Position numbers and translations under genes: made by a program. Below are positions 10,076 through 18,779 of a stretch of 64,000 nt of DNA, in pieces. The notes under the pieces are model-generated. The model had not been told where the DNA came from and did no database searches. It saw only the letters and a list, made by a program, of their open reading frames with translations. This stretch comes from Actinomycetota bacterium (GTDB lineage: Bacteria > Actinomycetota > Acidimicrobiia > Acidimicrobiales > Ilumatobacteraceae): assembly GCA_947454105.1 (NCBI GenBank), contig CANGIP010000001.1:310001-374000 (forward strand). The letters are read 5' to 3'. Position 1 is the stretch's first letter, and each line of letters begins with the position of its first letter.

Positions 10076-10124
10076 ATTCTGGGTCGTTTTTTGGACACCC
10101 CAGGTCCGAAAACCGAACCAGAAT
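10076..10124 (+). terminator. Interrupted hairpin after tRNA-Thr
   Basis: ATTCTGGGTCG (10076 onward) pairs with CGAACCAGAAT (ending 10124) with one mismatch. An inner segment GTTTTTTGGAC pairs with GTCCGAAAAC around the loop ACCCCAG. There is no trailing T-run, but the position 13 bases after the CCA end makes a transcription terminator the simplest reading. Confidence 0.55.
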
Positions 10125-10164
10125 GCCCCTAGTCTGAATACTTACTACGGGTAAGGGGGCGGAT

Positions 10165-11853
10165 ATGCAAGATCGATGGATTACCGACTGGCCAACAAGC
10201 CAGAGATTTCCGCATTACACACGGGCCAACGCTGGTGAAGTTCTTGCCGACCCCGTGAGCCCACTCGGCTGGTCATTCGGCTGGGATGGCGGAATCGTTG
10301 CTGGATACAAAGCAGGGCTCATTCGCATCGGCGCCTACGAAGACTCCGACTTCAACCCGCAACATCCCGAATCAGTCGCCTGCTTTGGTGGCTACTTCTA
10401 TATCAACCTTTCGGCGATTCGTATGCAGGGTGTCCGCAACCCCGCTGCCACTGTTGCCGCGCTCGACCAAGCCTTCTTCGGCGACCATCCCGATGTACCC
10501 GCTTACGTCGCACATCCGGACGACGAAAAGCCACACCTCACCGCGGGCATCGATGCTCACACCGCATGGATCATGAGCGGAGTTGCCTGGCCCGAACTCG
10601 ATGCCGACAAAGCCAAGGCCGCAGAACTGCGAGCCTCGCGAGGCGACCTGTCGTCTTACACCGATGCCCAATTAGTTGCACGGGCGCGACTCGTTCAATC
10701 ACAGTTGTCGCACTTGTTTGCTCAACATGTTGTGTCGGGTAGTAGCGCAGCCGTTGCTCCCGGACTACTTGGAGTTGTGGCTGAAGCAATTGGCGAACCG
10801 AGTTTGCCGATGGCGTTGTTGTCAAGTATCGGCGATGTTGATTCGGCCGATGCCAACTATGCACTTTGGAATTTGTCACGCATGGTGCACAACGATGCAC
10901 AACTCACAGCAGCGTTTAACGCAGGTCTCAACGACGGCTTGTTGCGGATCAACTCACCATTCACTGCCGCTTGGAATGAATTCATTTTTGAATTTGGTAG
11001 TCGTGGACCTGACGAATGGGACTTGCGCTCGCCAACATGGGAAACGCATCCACAACTTTTGCTCGCTGCTCTTGATCGCGTGCGTTTGCAAACCGATGCC
11101 GAATCGCCACACGAACGTCATCGCGAGAAGGCCGCACAGCGCGACGCGCTCATTGCCAAAGCCCGCATTGCATTAGCTGACAAGCCCGATGTGGCACCAC
11201 TTCTTGACCTCGGACTCGGCGCCGGAAAAATGATGGCCCATCGCGAGCGCACCAAAACATCAATCGTGCGCGTATTACACGAAGCCCGCGTCGCATTTCG
11301 CGAACTTGGTCGTCGCCACGGCCATGACGAACTCATTTTCCAAGTACTCGACAGTGAACTCGATGACTACATCGCCAACCCGAGTTTGTTCACTAACAAG
11401 TTGACGCAGCGTTACAACGAATGGCGCGAACTCTTTGATCTTGAACCTCCGTTCATCATCGCCAATGCAACTGTTGCACCACTCAGCCAATGGGCTCGTA
11501 AAGATGCCAACATCGTCAAGGTTGCACAAGCCGGCGAAACATTGAGCGGTGTTGCAGGTTCGCCTGGAATCGCTCGCGGAATTGCCCGTGTTGTTCTTGA
11601 TCCGGGTGATCCCGGCGATCTCGAACCTGGCGACATTCTTGTTGCGCCATGCACCGACCCCAGTTGGACTCCGTTGTTTATGACAAGCGCGGCAGTTGTC
11701 GTGAACGTTGGCGGACAAATCAGTCACGCAGTCATCGTGAGTCGCGAACTTGGTGTGCCGTGTGTTGTTTCAATCACCGATGGCACTCAACGCATTCCCA
11801 ATGGCGCAATGATTGAAGTCAATGGCACCACTGGTGTCGTCACAATTCTCTAA
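10165..11853 (+). CDS. PEP-utilising-enzyme mobile (phosphohistidine) domain protein without ATP-grasp domain
   Basis: A 562-residue protein related to the C-terminal two thirds of PEP synthase / rifampin phosphotransferase-type enzymes. The opening FPHYTRANAGEVLADPVSPLGWSF resembles the linker seen after the ATP-grasp domain in those enzymes. A long helical middle follows. The C-terminal swivelling domain at about 460-562 carries GVAGSPGIARGIARVV and the phospho-acceptor region GGQISHAVIVSRELGVPCVV (His in SHA). The N-terminal nucleotide-binding domain is absent, so any phosphoryl donor would have to come from a partner protein. A strong Shine-Dalgarno (AAGGGGG) precedes the ATG. It is probably co-transcribed with the SDR and molybdoenzyme that follow. 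Confidence 0.75.
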   Translation: MQDRWITDWPTSQRFPHYTRANAGEVLADPVSPLGWSFGWDGGIVAGYKAGLIRIGAYEDSDFNPQHPESVACFGGYFYINLSAIRMQGVRNPAATVAALDQAFFGDHPDVPAYVAHPDDEKPHLTAGIDAHTAWIMSGVAWPELDADKAKAAELRASRGDLSSYTDAQLVARARLVQSQLSHLFAQHVVSGSSAAVAPGLLGVVAEAIGEPSLPMALLSSIGDVDSADANYALWNLSRMVHNDAQLTAAFNAGLNDGLLRINSPFTAAWNEFIFEFGSRGPDEWDLRSPTWETHPQLLLAALDRVRLQTDAESPHERHREKAAQRDALIAKARIALADKPDVAPLLDLGLGAGKMMAHRERTKTSIVRVLHEARVAFRELGRRHGHDELIFQVLDSELDDYIANPSLFTNKLTQRYNEWRELFDLEPPFIIANATVAPLSQWARKDANIVKVAQAGETLSGVAGSPGIARGIARVVLDPGDPGDLEPGDILVAPCTDPSWTPLFMTSAAVVVNVGGQISHAVIVSRELGVPCVVSITDGTQRIPNGAMIEVNGTTGVVTIL

Positions 11854-11899
11854 TCAAGAAATTCTCTAACTAATTAACCCCCAAAAGAATGGAATCAAA

Positions 11900-12685
11900 A
11901 TGAGCAAGGAATACCCCACACCAGGTGAACTCTTCAGTCTTGAAGGTGATGTTGCTGTCGTCACCGGCGGCGGACGCGGAATTGGCGAAGGCATCGCCCG
12001 CACACTCGCAAGCGCTGGCGCAAAAGTTGTTGTTGCCGCACGTCGTGTACACGAGATCGAAGCAGTTGCTGCAGCAATTCGTGCCGATGGTGGTCAAGCA
12101 ATCGCTGTCGAAACCGATGTGACAAGCGATGAAGCCATGGAGAACTTGGCTAAGGCCGCCATCAAAGAATTTGGCAAGTTGTCGATCTGGATTAACAACG
12201 CTGGTGGTTCACCCGCACGTTTGCCCATGACCGACTTGAAGCGCGAAGACTGGGACGCCTGTATTGCCCTCAACCTCACCGCAGTGTGGGTCGGTATTCG
12301 TACCGCAGCGAAGTACATGGAAACTGGATCAATCATCAACATCTCTTCGGGTGCTGGCTTCGGACCAGTTCCAGGAAGCGCTCACTACGGTGCCGCTAAA
12401 GCAGCTGTCAACTCGTTGACACTTACTGCGTGTGCCGAACTTGCTCCACGTATTCGCGTTAACGGAATTGCGCCAGGAGCAGTTCCCACCGAAATCTTCA
12501 AGATTGCACTTGGTGTGAAGAACGACGAAGACCTCGCCGAAGTTGAATCGCAGTGGAATATCCCGATGCAACGCTTTGGTACCTTGCAAGACATGGGTTC
12601 TGCTGTGTTGTTCTTGTGCTCACCAGGAGCCAGTTGGATTAGCGGTGAAATGATCCGCGTATCCGGAGGCGCCAAGCCCCGATGA
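11900..12685 (+). CDS. Short-chain dehydrogenase/reductase (SDR)
   Basis: Classical SDR of 261 residues. The dinucleotide-binding TGGGRGIGEGIA lies near 22-33. NNAG is at about 96-99, catalytic Ser in INISSGAG near 150, and the Tyr/Lys pair in YGAAKAAV near 162-166. The cofactor loop contains AARR after the second strand, which favours NADP(H), although this is only a tendency. The substrate is unknown. It starts 46 bases after the phosphohistidine-domain gene and overlaps the molybdoenzyme by four bases (ATGA), so the two are translationally coupled. Confidence 0.9.
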   Translation: MSKEYPTPGELFSLEGDVAVVTGGGRGIGEGIARTLASAGAKVVVAARRVHEIEAVAAAIRADGGQAIAVETDVTSDEAMENLAKAAIKEFGKLSIWINNAGGSPARLPMTDLKREDWDACIALNLTAVWVGIRTAAKYMETGSIINISSGAGFGPVPGSAHYGAAKAAVNSLTLTACAELAPRIRVNGIAPGAVPTEIFKIALGVKNDEDLAEVESQWNIPMQRFGTLQDMGSAVLFLCSPGASWISGEMIRVSGGAKPR

Positions 12686-14832
12686 TTGAATCACGCGAGA
12701 CGTTTTGTCGTTTCTGCCATGCGGCGTGCCCGCTCGAAGTTGATATTGAAATCAACACGAGTGGTGCACAACCCAAAGAAAAAGTTGTGGCCGTTCGTGG
12801 CATTATGAATGACCCCATGTTTGAGGGCTACACGTGCATCAAGGGTCGTCAACTTGCCGATCAGCACAATGCCCCCGATCGTTTGCGTGCACCTTTGCAA
12901 CGCAATACCGATGGAACATTCAGTGAAACAACTTCGGTGGCAGCTCTCGACGACATCGCGTCTCGCGTGCAATCAATCATTGCAAAATACGGCCCGCGCG
13001 CCGTTGCCTCGTACACGGGCACTGGCGCATTTCAAAACTCGATTTCAATGCCGGTCACACAGGCCTTCCATGCGGGCATTGACTCACCGTCGTTTTACAC
13101 CAGCATCACCATTGACCAACCCGCTCACCTCACGTCACGTTTGCGACTTGGTGCATGGGAAGCAGGTTGGCAGAACTTCCGTGATGCCGATGTGCTTTTA
13201 GCAATTGGCTACAACCCACTCGTATCGTCATATGGCCCCTCGGGTGGATTACAAGGAACCAATCCTTTCGTACGTTTACGTCGCGCCAAAGAACGTGGCA
13301 TGAAACTGATCGTGATCGATCCACGCAAGAGTGAACTCGCATCGTTTGCCGATCTGTGGTTGCCCGTGAAGCCAGGTGAAGATCCAACCCTTCTCGCTGG
13401 TCTCGTCAATGTGATCTTGCAAGAAAATCTGCACGATCAAGAATTCTGTGCCCGTTGGGTCAATCAACTTGATGACTTACGCGCAGCAGTCGCACCGTAC
13501 ACACCCGAGATGGTCGCCGCTCGATGTGAAGTCAATGCCGATGATGTCGTTGCGGCAGCGCGAATGTTTGCTGCCGGTCCTAAGGGAACTGCCGGCACTG
13601 GCACCGGACCCAACATGGCGGCCCACAGCACATTGATGGAGCATCTCACGCTCACCTTGAATGCAATATGCGGTCGAGTGAACCGTGAGGGTGATGTTTT
13701 AGAAAGCGGAAACTTCTTGTATCCCGGCGACACTCGCCGTGCTCAAGTCATTGCACCAAGTGATCCGGCGCCTGGCACACCACATCGCATCAAGGGCCTT
13801 CGTGGAATGCCTGGTGAAATGTTGACGCCTTTGTTGGCTGAAGAGATTCTTGAACCAGGCGAAGGGCAAGTGCGTTGTTTGTTCGTGTGTGGTGGTAACC
13901 CTGTCGTTGCCTTCCCCGATCAACTCAAGACAATTGAAGCGTTGAAAGACCTCGAGTTGTTAGTTGTCATTGATCACCGCATGACACCAACAGCCGAACT
14001 TGCGCACTACGTCATTCCCCCACGCCTCGAACTCGAACGTGCCGACGTGCCGACAGTGATGGATCGTCGCTTTGCTGCTCCGTACATCAGTTACACGCCC
14101 GCAGTACTGCAACCCGATGGCGACATGTTGTCTGAATGGGAAGTCTTTGCTGGAATCGCTCAACGACTCGGCACTCGCCTGCCATTACCTGGTGGCGACC
14201 TACCTGTTGATGGTTCAGCCAACGACGACATGGTGCTCGACTATTCATTTGCTAAGGGGCGTATGCCCATGAGCGAAATTCGCGAGAAGCGCAGCACGAT
14301 TCATGAAGAACTTGCTGTCAAGGTTGTTGCCGCCGACCCTGATGCATCAGCGCGGTTTGCTGTCGCACCAGCAGATGTTGTTGATGAACTCGCTGTTGTT
14401 CTGACCGAACAAACAGGTGCTGAAGTTATTGCTGGTTTTGACGCTGCCAGGTTTCCGTTCCGACTCATCAGTCGCCGCTTGAAGCATGTTCTCAATTCAC
14501 TTGGCCGCGAAATTCCTGGACTTGCACGCGTTGGCACCACCAATGCGGCCTACATGAATCTTGATGACATGAAAGATCTCGACATTGCTGATGGCGACCT
14601 TGTGCGCATCACATCGCCATCGGGTCGAGTGGTGGGCGTGGCCGAAGGCAGCGACACCATTAAGCGTGGAGTGATTTCGATGTCACACTCGTGGGGTGGT
14701 GCAACAACCGACGAAGATGTTCGCAATCAAGGAACACCGACCAATCGTCTATGCACGATTGACAGTGGTTACGACCCCATCAACGGCATGGCTATTCAGA
14801 GTGCAATACCTGTTGCAGTCATTAAGGCCTGA
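12682..14832 (+). CDS. Molybdopterin-dependent oxidoreductase (DMSO-reductase superfamily) with N-terminal [4Fe-4S] site
   Basis: A 716-residue catalytic subunit of the bis-MGD family. The iron-sulfur ligands are Cys9, Cys12, Cys16 and Cys52, followed by KGRQ. The core contains ADVLLAIGYNPLVSSYGP and the IDPRKSELA region. The C-terminal molybdopterin-dinucleotide-binding domain (from about 595) includes MNLDDMKDLDIADGDLVRI. No Tat signal precedes the cluster, so it is probably cytoplasmic. No separate electron-transfer subunit or Mo-cofactor gene is adjacent. Formate-dehydrogenase-like or other small-substrate activity is possible; the SDR and phosphohistidine protein upstream do not identify it. 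The convergent next gene begins immediately after the stop. Confidence 0.88.
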   Translation: MIESRETFCRFCHAACPLEVDIEINTSGAQPKEKVVAVRGIMNDPMFEGYTCIKGRQLADQHNAPDRLRAPLQRNTDGTFSETTSVAALDDIASRVQSIIAKYGPRAVASYTGTGAFQNSISMPVTQAFHAGIDSPSFYTSITIDQPAHLTSRLRLGAWEAGWQNFRDADVLLAIGYNPLVSSYGPSGGLQGTNPFVRLRRAKERGMKLIVIDPRKSELASFADLWLPVKPGEDPTLLAGLVNVILQENLHDQEFCARWVNQLDDLRAAVAPYTPEMVAARCEVNADDVVAAARMFAAGPKGTAGTGTGPNMAAHSTLMEHLTLTLNAICGRVNREGDVLESGNFLYPGDTRRAQVIAPSDPAPGTPHRIKGLRGMPGEMLTPLLAEEILEPGEGQVRCLFVCGGNPVVAFPDQLKTIEALKDLELLVVIDHRMTPTAELAHYVIPPRLELERADVPTVMDRRFAAPYISYTPAVLQPDGDMLSEWEVFAGIAQRLGTRLPLPGGDLPVDGSANDDMVLDYSFAKGRMPMSEIREKRSTIHEELAVKVVAADPDASARFAVAPADVVDELAVVLTEQTGAEVIAGFDAARFPFRLISRRLKHVLNSLGREIPGLARVGTTNAAYMNLDDMKDLDIADGDLVRITSPSGRVVGVAEGSDTIKRGVISMSHSWGGATTDEDVRNQGTPTNRLCTIDSGYDPINGMAIQSAIPVAVIKA

Positions 14833-15609
14833 TTACTTAACGGGTCGACCTTGAAAGTCGCCGATTAACGACACTTGCACATTGTCACCAACGGTGTGCT
14901 TGGCCATTTGTTCAAGTTTCGCTTCGTAATACGCATCGCGTAAATCGCCTTCAGATAATGCGTTATACGTAGGATAGATCGCACGTCGATCGCGATCGGA
15001 ATTGTTTGAGCCGCTGCGATGCGGAGTACGCGAATGAAACCACAACGTTTGGCCTGCACGAATTGGTGCAAGTTCCCACTTCAGTCGTGACACCACAATT
15101 TCGCTGATGCAACCGACATCGTTCATCGGTAACACTTCACCAAAGCAACCGCTCACGACTTCAAGACATCCATTCACCTCGTCGGCATCGTCAATAGCAA
15201 CCATGCACGAAATGTGACTATCAATAAATGGATAAGCCGGCGCATCTTGATGAGGTGCATAACCCGCGCCACCCACCAACTTGTAATTGATCTTCTCTTT
15301 GTACAGCACTGCTTGTTCGCCCATCAACATCGATGCCGAATCAAGCATGACGCCAGTGGTTAACAGCTCGCGTATCGGCTCATGAAAGGGTGTGAAGTTT
15401 TCGGTGCGACACAACTTGGGGCCAAAGTCGGTCATTTCGCGATAGTGCAACCAATGTCCATCTTCATCACGCCATGCAGAAATTTCGTCAATCCATTGAC
15501 GCAGTTGTTCAACGCCTTGCTCATCAAGCGTCTCAATCAATACCCAACCGTGCTCGTCAAAGAATGCTTTCGCTTCTACGTCACCCGGAAGAAAAGACTG
15601 CACGATCAC
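14833..15609 (-). CDS. Phytanoyl-CoA dioxygenase-family Fe(II)/2-oxoglutarate oxygenase, PhnY-like
   Basis: A 258-residue PhyH-family oxygenase. The iron ligands are His120 and Asp122 (GYAPHQDAPAYPF) and the distal His197 (FHSRTPHRSGSN), with Arg near 208-209 placed to bind 2-oxoglutarate. Its start overlaps the stop of the upstream HD-domain gene by four bases, so the two form an operon. The HD protein is clearly of the PhnZ family, and PhnZ partners PhnY, a PhyH-type enzyme that alpha-hydroxylates organophosphonates. I therefore infer a phosphonate hydroxylase. Other PhyH substrates cannot be excluded from this protein alone. Confidence 0.75.
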   Translation of the reverse strand: MIVQSFLPGDVEAKAFFDEHGWVLIETLDEQGVEQLRQWIDEISAWRDEDGHWLHYREMTDFGPKLCRTENFTPFHEPIRELLTTGVMLDSASMLMGEQAVLYKEKINYKLVGGAGYAPHQDAPAYPFIDSHISCMVAIDDADEVNGCLEVVSGCFGEVLPMNDVGCISEIVVSRLKWELAPIRAGQTLWFHSRTPHRSGSNNSDRDRRAIYPTYNALSEGDLRDAYYEAKLEQMAKHTVGDNVQVSLIGDFQGRPVK

Positions 15610-16142
15610 ACTTTGCTCAACGAGTGAATGGCATCAATCCAATGTTCGAGTGCAGGCACGACCGCGTGTGGATCTTTCGCTCCATCGTCGGCAATACGCA
15701 AAGCCACCATGGCTTCCCACCACGGCTGCGAAGTGAATTCATTAACCTCGGCTTCGGTGAATTCGCCACCTTGTGCCGCCAAAGTCATGATGCTGTCCTC
15801 AGATAGCAGTGCTCGATATTCGGGACGTGTAGTCACCAAGAATCGTTTGGCTGGCACATGACCTTCAATCAATGCCGAAACTCGTTCGCCCAAAATCGTT
15901 CGCACAGCGTCGGCACCCATTGTGGCGTGGCGAGGCTGACCAGGCCCGTCCCAGGGATGCGCCAAGTCATGAATCAATCCAGCAACTTGTAACTCAATAT
16001 CTGACGGATCAGATTTCTCAAGTAACGCCGCGCACTGCAAACCGTGATCAAGCTCAAAGAATTTGTCACTTTCGGCTGACACCGTGGTCTTGAGAACCAC
16101 TAAGTGGTCAACAAGTTCTTGTGTGTTGGAAAAGGTGTACAT
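15606..16142 (-). CDS. HD-domain mixed-valent diiron oxygenase, PhnZ family (C-P bond cleavage candidate)
   Basis: A 178-residue HD protein. The expected diiron ligands are all present: His33, His58-Asp59 (LIHDLAH), His62, His72, His95 and Asp152. The IEGHVPAKRFLV segment (Lys99) matches, as I recall it, the PhnZ signature around its phosphonate-binding Lys108. PhnZ oxidatively cleaves 1-hydroxyphosphonates to a carboxylic acid or glycine plus phosphate. The PhnZ residues Tyr24 and Glu27, which cover and recognise the aminoethyl substrate, align here with Ala23 and Asp26, so the natural substrate may not be 2-aminoethylphosphonate. A Shine-Dalgarno (TGGAG) precedes the ATG. It is first in a two-gene operon with the PhnY-like gene. 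Confidence 0.8.
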   Translation of the reverse strand: MYTFSNTQELVDHLVVLKTTVSAESDKFFELDHGLQCAALLEKSDPSDIELQVAGLIHDLAHPWDGPGQPRHATMGADAVRTILGERVSALIEGHVPAKRFLVTTRPEYRALLSEDSIMTLAAQGGEFTEAEVNEFTSQPWWEAMVALRIADDGAKDPHAVVPALEHWIDAIHSLSKV

Positions 16143-16213
16143 GAATAACTCCAGAGCAAGGAATGAACTACCCTAATAACGGTACGCCATCGAGATGACA
16201 TTGAGGTAACGAC

Positions 16214-16510
16214 ATGCGCAAGGCCACATTGATTTTGGGATTCACCATGGCGGTGGCGTCACTCGCCGCCTGTGGTGGCAATGATGCCCCTGCAACGACT
16301 AACGCCCCGGTAACAACCGATGCGCCAGCTGCGCCCGGCGGTGCTCAAATCGGAAATCCGGCCTCGCAATATTGCGTCGACCAAGGCGGCACTTTAGAAA
16401 TGGTTGACGAAACTGCAGGCACGGTTGGTTATTGCAATCTCCCCGACGGAACCCGGGTCGAAGAATGGGAATACTTCAGAGCCAGTCAGTCACCTACGAC
16501 AACAGGCTGA
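16214..16510 (+). CDS. DUF333-family small lipoprotein
   Basis: A 98-residue secreted lipoprotein. The signal peptide ends in the lipobox LAAC (Cys near 20), followed by a short Thr/Ala/Pro linker. The C-terminal DUF333 module contains GNPASQYCVDQGGTLEMVDE and YCNLPDGTRVEEWEYFR, matching the family pattern of two cysteines and a closing EW-Y-R. Its role is unknown; DUF333 proteins are small extracytoplasmic proteins. The stop codon is one base from the stop of the convergent hydrolase. Confidence 0.8.
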   Translation: MRKATLILGFTMAVASLAACGGNDAPATTNAPVTTDAPAAPGGAQIGNPASQYCVDQGGTLEMVDETAGTVGYCNLPDGTRVEEWEYFRASQSPTTTG

Positions 16511-16511
16511 G

Positions 16512-17132
16512 TCACACACCCAAAACTTGCGGCAACCACTCTTCGAGTCGCAGCAGCATTTCTACCCCGCTGTTCGACAACAGGTGTCCGTCGCCTTCAC
16601 ACACCACGACTTCACCAGCGCCTGCCATGGCCGCAACGATTTCACTTGATTGCATCGGCAAAATCTCATCCATATCACCATGAAATAACAACAGCGGTCG
16701 ACCACGTAGACCGGCCGCTACTTCACAACCAGCCGACTGCGTCGCAAATGTAACAACGCCCGCAACCTCATCCATCACCACTCCAACACGAACAGCAACT
16801 GCACCACCGAACGAATGCCCCATCACGACAACTCGTTGTGCTCCAGCATCGGCGGCCAACTGAACCGCGGCCGCCACATCAAGTGAACACATATCTAAAT
16901 CATTTGGTCGGCGATACGACACCCGTAAAACCGGAACGCCACGAGCCGCCCACCTGTCGCCTAACTCTTGATACAAACCATCAGCGGGTCCGAGTAGCCC
17001 ACCCATCGCTCCACCACACGCGACAATTGCCGTGGGCGTCACCGACACCCCAGCCGGCACTTGATGCCACATGATTGTCACTAATCCGCGCATCGTGAAC
17101 AACTCAACATGGCGTAAAGATGAAGTAATCAT
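16512..17132 (-). CDS. Alpha/beta hydrolase
   Basis: About 206 residues from the ATG at 17132; a longer reading to 17234 would run into the divergent MarR gene and looks non-coding. The nucleophile elbow is GHSFGG, with an acid in FHGDMDEILP and a histidine in GDGHLLSN. This is the dienelactone-hydrolase/short-serine-hydrolase arrangement. The substrate is unknown. It is divergent from the MarR regulator, 69 bases away, so it is a candidate target of that regulator. Confidence 0.75.
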   Translation of the reverse strand: MITSSLRHVELFTMRGLVTIMWHQVPAGVSVTPTAIVACGGAMGGLLGPADGLYQELGDRWAARGVPVLRVSYRRPNDLDMCSLDVAAAVQLAADAGAQRVVVMGHSFGGAVAVRVGVVMDEVAGVVTFATQSAGCEVAAGLRGRPLLLFHGDMDEILPMQSSEIVAAMAGAGEVVVCEGDGHLLSNSGVEMLLRLEEWLPQVLGV

Positions 17133-17201
17133 GACGCTTTGCGAGGCGATAACCCCAAGGGCGTGAAGAGGCGTCTCCATTGCTTGTACCCTACATTCGT
17201 A

Positions 17202-17723
17202 ATGACGTCCACAAGTTCCAACAAACTTGACCACCTCAGTCCCGAACAGCGCGACACTGCGTTGCGCGTCGGACGAGCATGGCGCGAACTTCGCCGTGGT
17301 GCGTCAATGGGCAAACTTATTGAATACTTTTTTGGCGTCGGCGAAGATGCCCTTGAGTTCGGTCAAATGGACACTCTCGATTTGTTAGTTCAACAAACTG
17401 GTTGGCGTATGGGCGATTTAGCTGATGCATTGCGCGTTGATCCATCAACTGCCACACGTGCCATTCAGCGACTCGAAAAATTTGGTCTGGCAACACGTTG
17501 CAGTAGCACCGATGACAAGCGTGTGGTCTTTGTATCGGCTACCGAATCAGGACGTAAGCGACACGCCGATGCCGCAGTACGACGCCAAGAACTTCTCATT
17601 CACATCATGTCGACGTTCGATCAAGATGAATTTGGCGAACTGTCGGCGTACCTGGATCGCTTTGTTGGTTCGCTCGACCAATTCGTTGCTCAACTCAATC
17701 AACCAAGTGATTCGTCAGAGTGA
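17202..17723 (+). CDS. MarR-family transcriptional regulator
   Basis: A 173-residue winged-helix regulator from the ATG at 17202; an in-frame TTG at 17139 is less likely. The recognition region reads [25 protein letters not shown], followed by the wing [17 protein letters not shown], both typical of MarR. It heads an overlapping operon: its stop overlaps the GTG of the DUF2256 gene, which overlaps the ECF sigma gene, followed by an anti-sigma factor. The operon is divergent from a hydrolase. A MarR repressor in front of a SigR-like sigma unit suggests control by a small molecule or redox signal, but no ligand is evident. Confidence 0.88.
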   Translation: MTSTSSNKLDHLSPEQRDTALRVGRAWRELRRGASMGKLIEYFFGVGEDALEFGQMDTLDLLVQQTGWRMGDLADALRVDPSTATRAIQRLEKFGLATRCSSTDDKRVVFVSATESGRKRHADAAVRRQELLIHIMSTFDQDEFGELSAYLDRFVGSLDQFVAQLNQPSDSSE

Positions 17724-17911
17724 CTCGAATCGCCAAAGCCAAAAATGGTCACCCGCCTAAAGTCTGTGTGGCCTGCAACCGCCCCTTTGAGTGGCGAAAA
17801 AAGTGGGAGCGCGACTGGGACCAAGTCCGTTGGTGTAGCGACACCTGTCGCTCGGGCAAGGCAAACGTTCTTAATTCCAATCGTGATAACGAAGTAGTCC
17901 ACCGTGGCTGA
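17720..17911 (+). CDS. DUF2256-family zinc-ribbon small protein
   Basis: A 63-residue protein starting with GTG, overlapping the MarR stop by four bases and the sigma-factor start by eight. It carries [20 protein letters not shown] followed by WCSDTCR. Two CxxC-type pairs and the basic/aromatic centre match DUF2256, a family of unknown function often found near photolyases or cryptochromes. Its placement inside a MarR-sigma operon is unusual. Confidence 0.85.
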   Translation: MTRIAKAKNGHPPKVCVACNRPFEWRKKWERDWDQVRWCSDTCRSGKANVLNSNRDNEVVHRG

Positions 17912-18470
17912 CAAGAAATCGTTTGCCGATGATGCCATGCCCTTTGCACCGCAACTACTTGGTGCAGCAACACGTATGACGCGAAATCGTTCAGATGCTG
18001 AAGATTTAGTGCAAGAAACCATGCTCAAGGCATTTCGTTCGTATGAATCATTTGACGAAGGAACAAATCTGCGAGCCTGGCTCTTTCGTATTCTGACCAA
18101 TACTTTCATCAACAGTTATCACGCGAAAAAGGCTCGACCGCAAGAAAGTGATCTCGGCGAACTCGAAGATTTGTATCTGTATCGCCATGTTCCTCAGCTG
18201 GCTGACAAGATCAAAAGTCAAAGTGCTGAAGATGCAGTATTCGATTTGTTTACCGATGACGAAGTAAAAACTGCACTTGAGAATTTGCCCGAGATATATC
18301 TCATGCCTGTTTTGCTCGCCGACATTCAAGACTTCTCATATCAAGAGATCGCCGACATGCTCGAGGTTCCACTCGGAACCGTGATGTCACGGCTCCATCG
18401 AGGTCGTAAAGCATTACAAAAATCGTTAGTCGTTTTTGCTCAAGAGCGAGGACTCATTGATGTTGCGTGA
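17904..18470 (+). CDS. ECF RNA polymerase sigma factor, SigR/SigH-like (ECF12 type)
   Basis: A 188-residue group IV sigma factor. Region 2 has [22 protein letters not shown] and [24 protein letters not shown], characteristic of the SigR/SigH group. Region 4 has [44 protein letters not shown]. The gene for a zinc anti-sigma factor follows 29 bases later, matching the known SigR-RsrA pairing that senses thiol oxidation in actinobacteria. The start is a GTG at 17904 inside the end of the DUF2256 gene. Confidence 0.92.
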   Translation: MADKKSFADDAMPFAPQLLGAATRMTRNRSDAEDLVQETMLKAFRSYESFDEGTNLRAWLFRILTNTFINSYHAKKARPQESDLGELEDLYLYRHVPQLADKIKSQSAEDAVFDLFTDDEVKTALENLPEIYLMPVLLADIQDFSYQEIADMLEVPLGTVMSRLHRGRKALQKSLVVFAQERGLIDVA

Positions 18471-18499
18471 AAATATGTCACTAGAAACAAGGAACCATC

Positions 18500-18739
18500 A
18501 TGGCTGATTGCAACGAAACCATTCGCCAGTTGTACGCCTATCTCGACGAGATGCTCGACGAGGTGTTGAAAAACGATATTGCGCTTCACCTTGGTGATTG
18601 CCCCGATTGCCAGGGCCGCGTTGAGTTCGAGTATTCGCTCAAACTCAATATTCGAGCCCGCGCGCAAGAAGAACCTGTCCCCGATGAACTCCGTGACCGA
18701 CTTTTGGGTTGTTTCAATCTCGATCTTGAGGCCGAGTAA
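18500..18739 (+). CDS. Zinc-binding anti-sigma factor (RsrA/RshA-like)
   Basis: A 79-residue ZAS-family protein. The zinc site is His30-x3-Cys34-x2-Cys37 (HLGDCPDC) with an additional Cys4, matching the redox-sensitive arrangement of RsrA. On disulfide stress RsrA-type proteins lose zinc and release their sigma factor. The helical C-terminal part (VPDELRDRLL) would wrap the sigma factor. The Shine-Dalgarno AAGGA precedes the ATG. Its neighbour is the SigR-like gene, which makes the pairing firm. Confidence 0.92.
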   Translation: MADCNETIRQLYAYLDEMLDEVLKNDIALHLGDCPDCQGRVEFEYSLKLNIRARAQEEPVPDELRDRLLGCFNLDLEAE

Positions 18740-18764
18740 CTAGCAGGTCGCCCTGCAAAGTCGC

Positions 18765-18779
18765 TACCATGAAGTCATG
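18765..18779 (+). promoter_or_regulatory. Candidate leaderless promoter (TACCAT-N6-ATG)
   Basis: The -10-like TACCAT at 18765-18770 lies six bases before the ATG at 18777, with no Shine-Dalgarno between. The bases TACCATGAAGTCATG closely match the stretch before the Mrp-like gene near 31.78 kb. Transcription would begin at or next to the start codon. Confidence 0.4.

Noticed and set aside
16160-16190. GGAAT-N17-GTA before the DUF333 lipoprotein as a SigR-type promoter
   Set aside because: The expected pattern is GGAAT-N18-GTT; spacing and last base do not fit.
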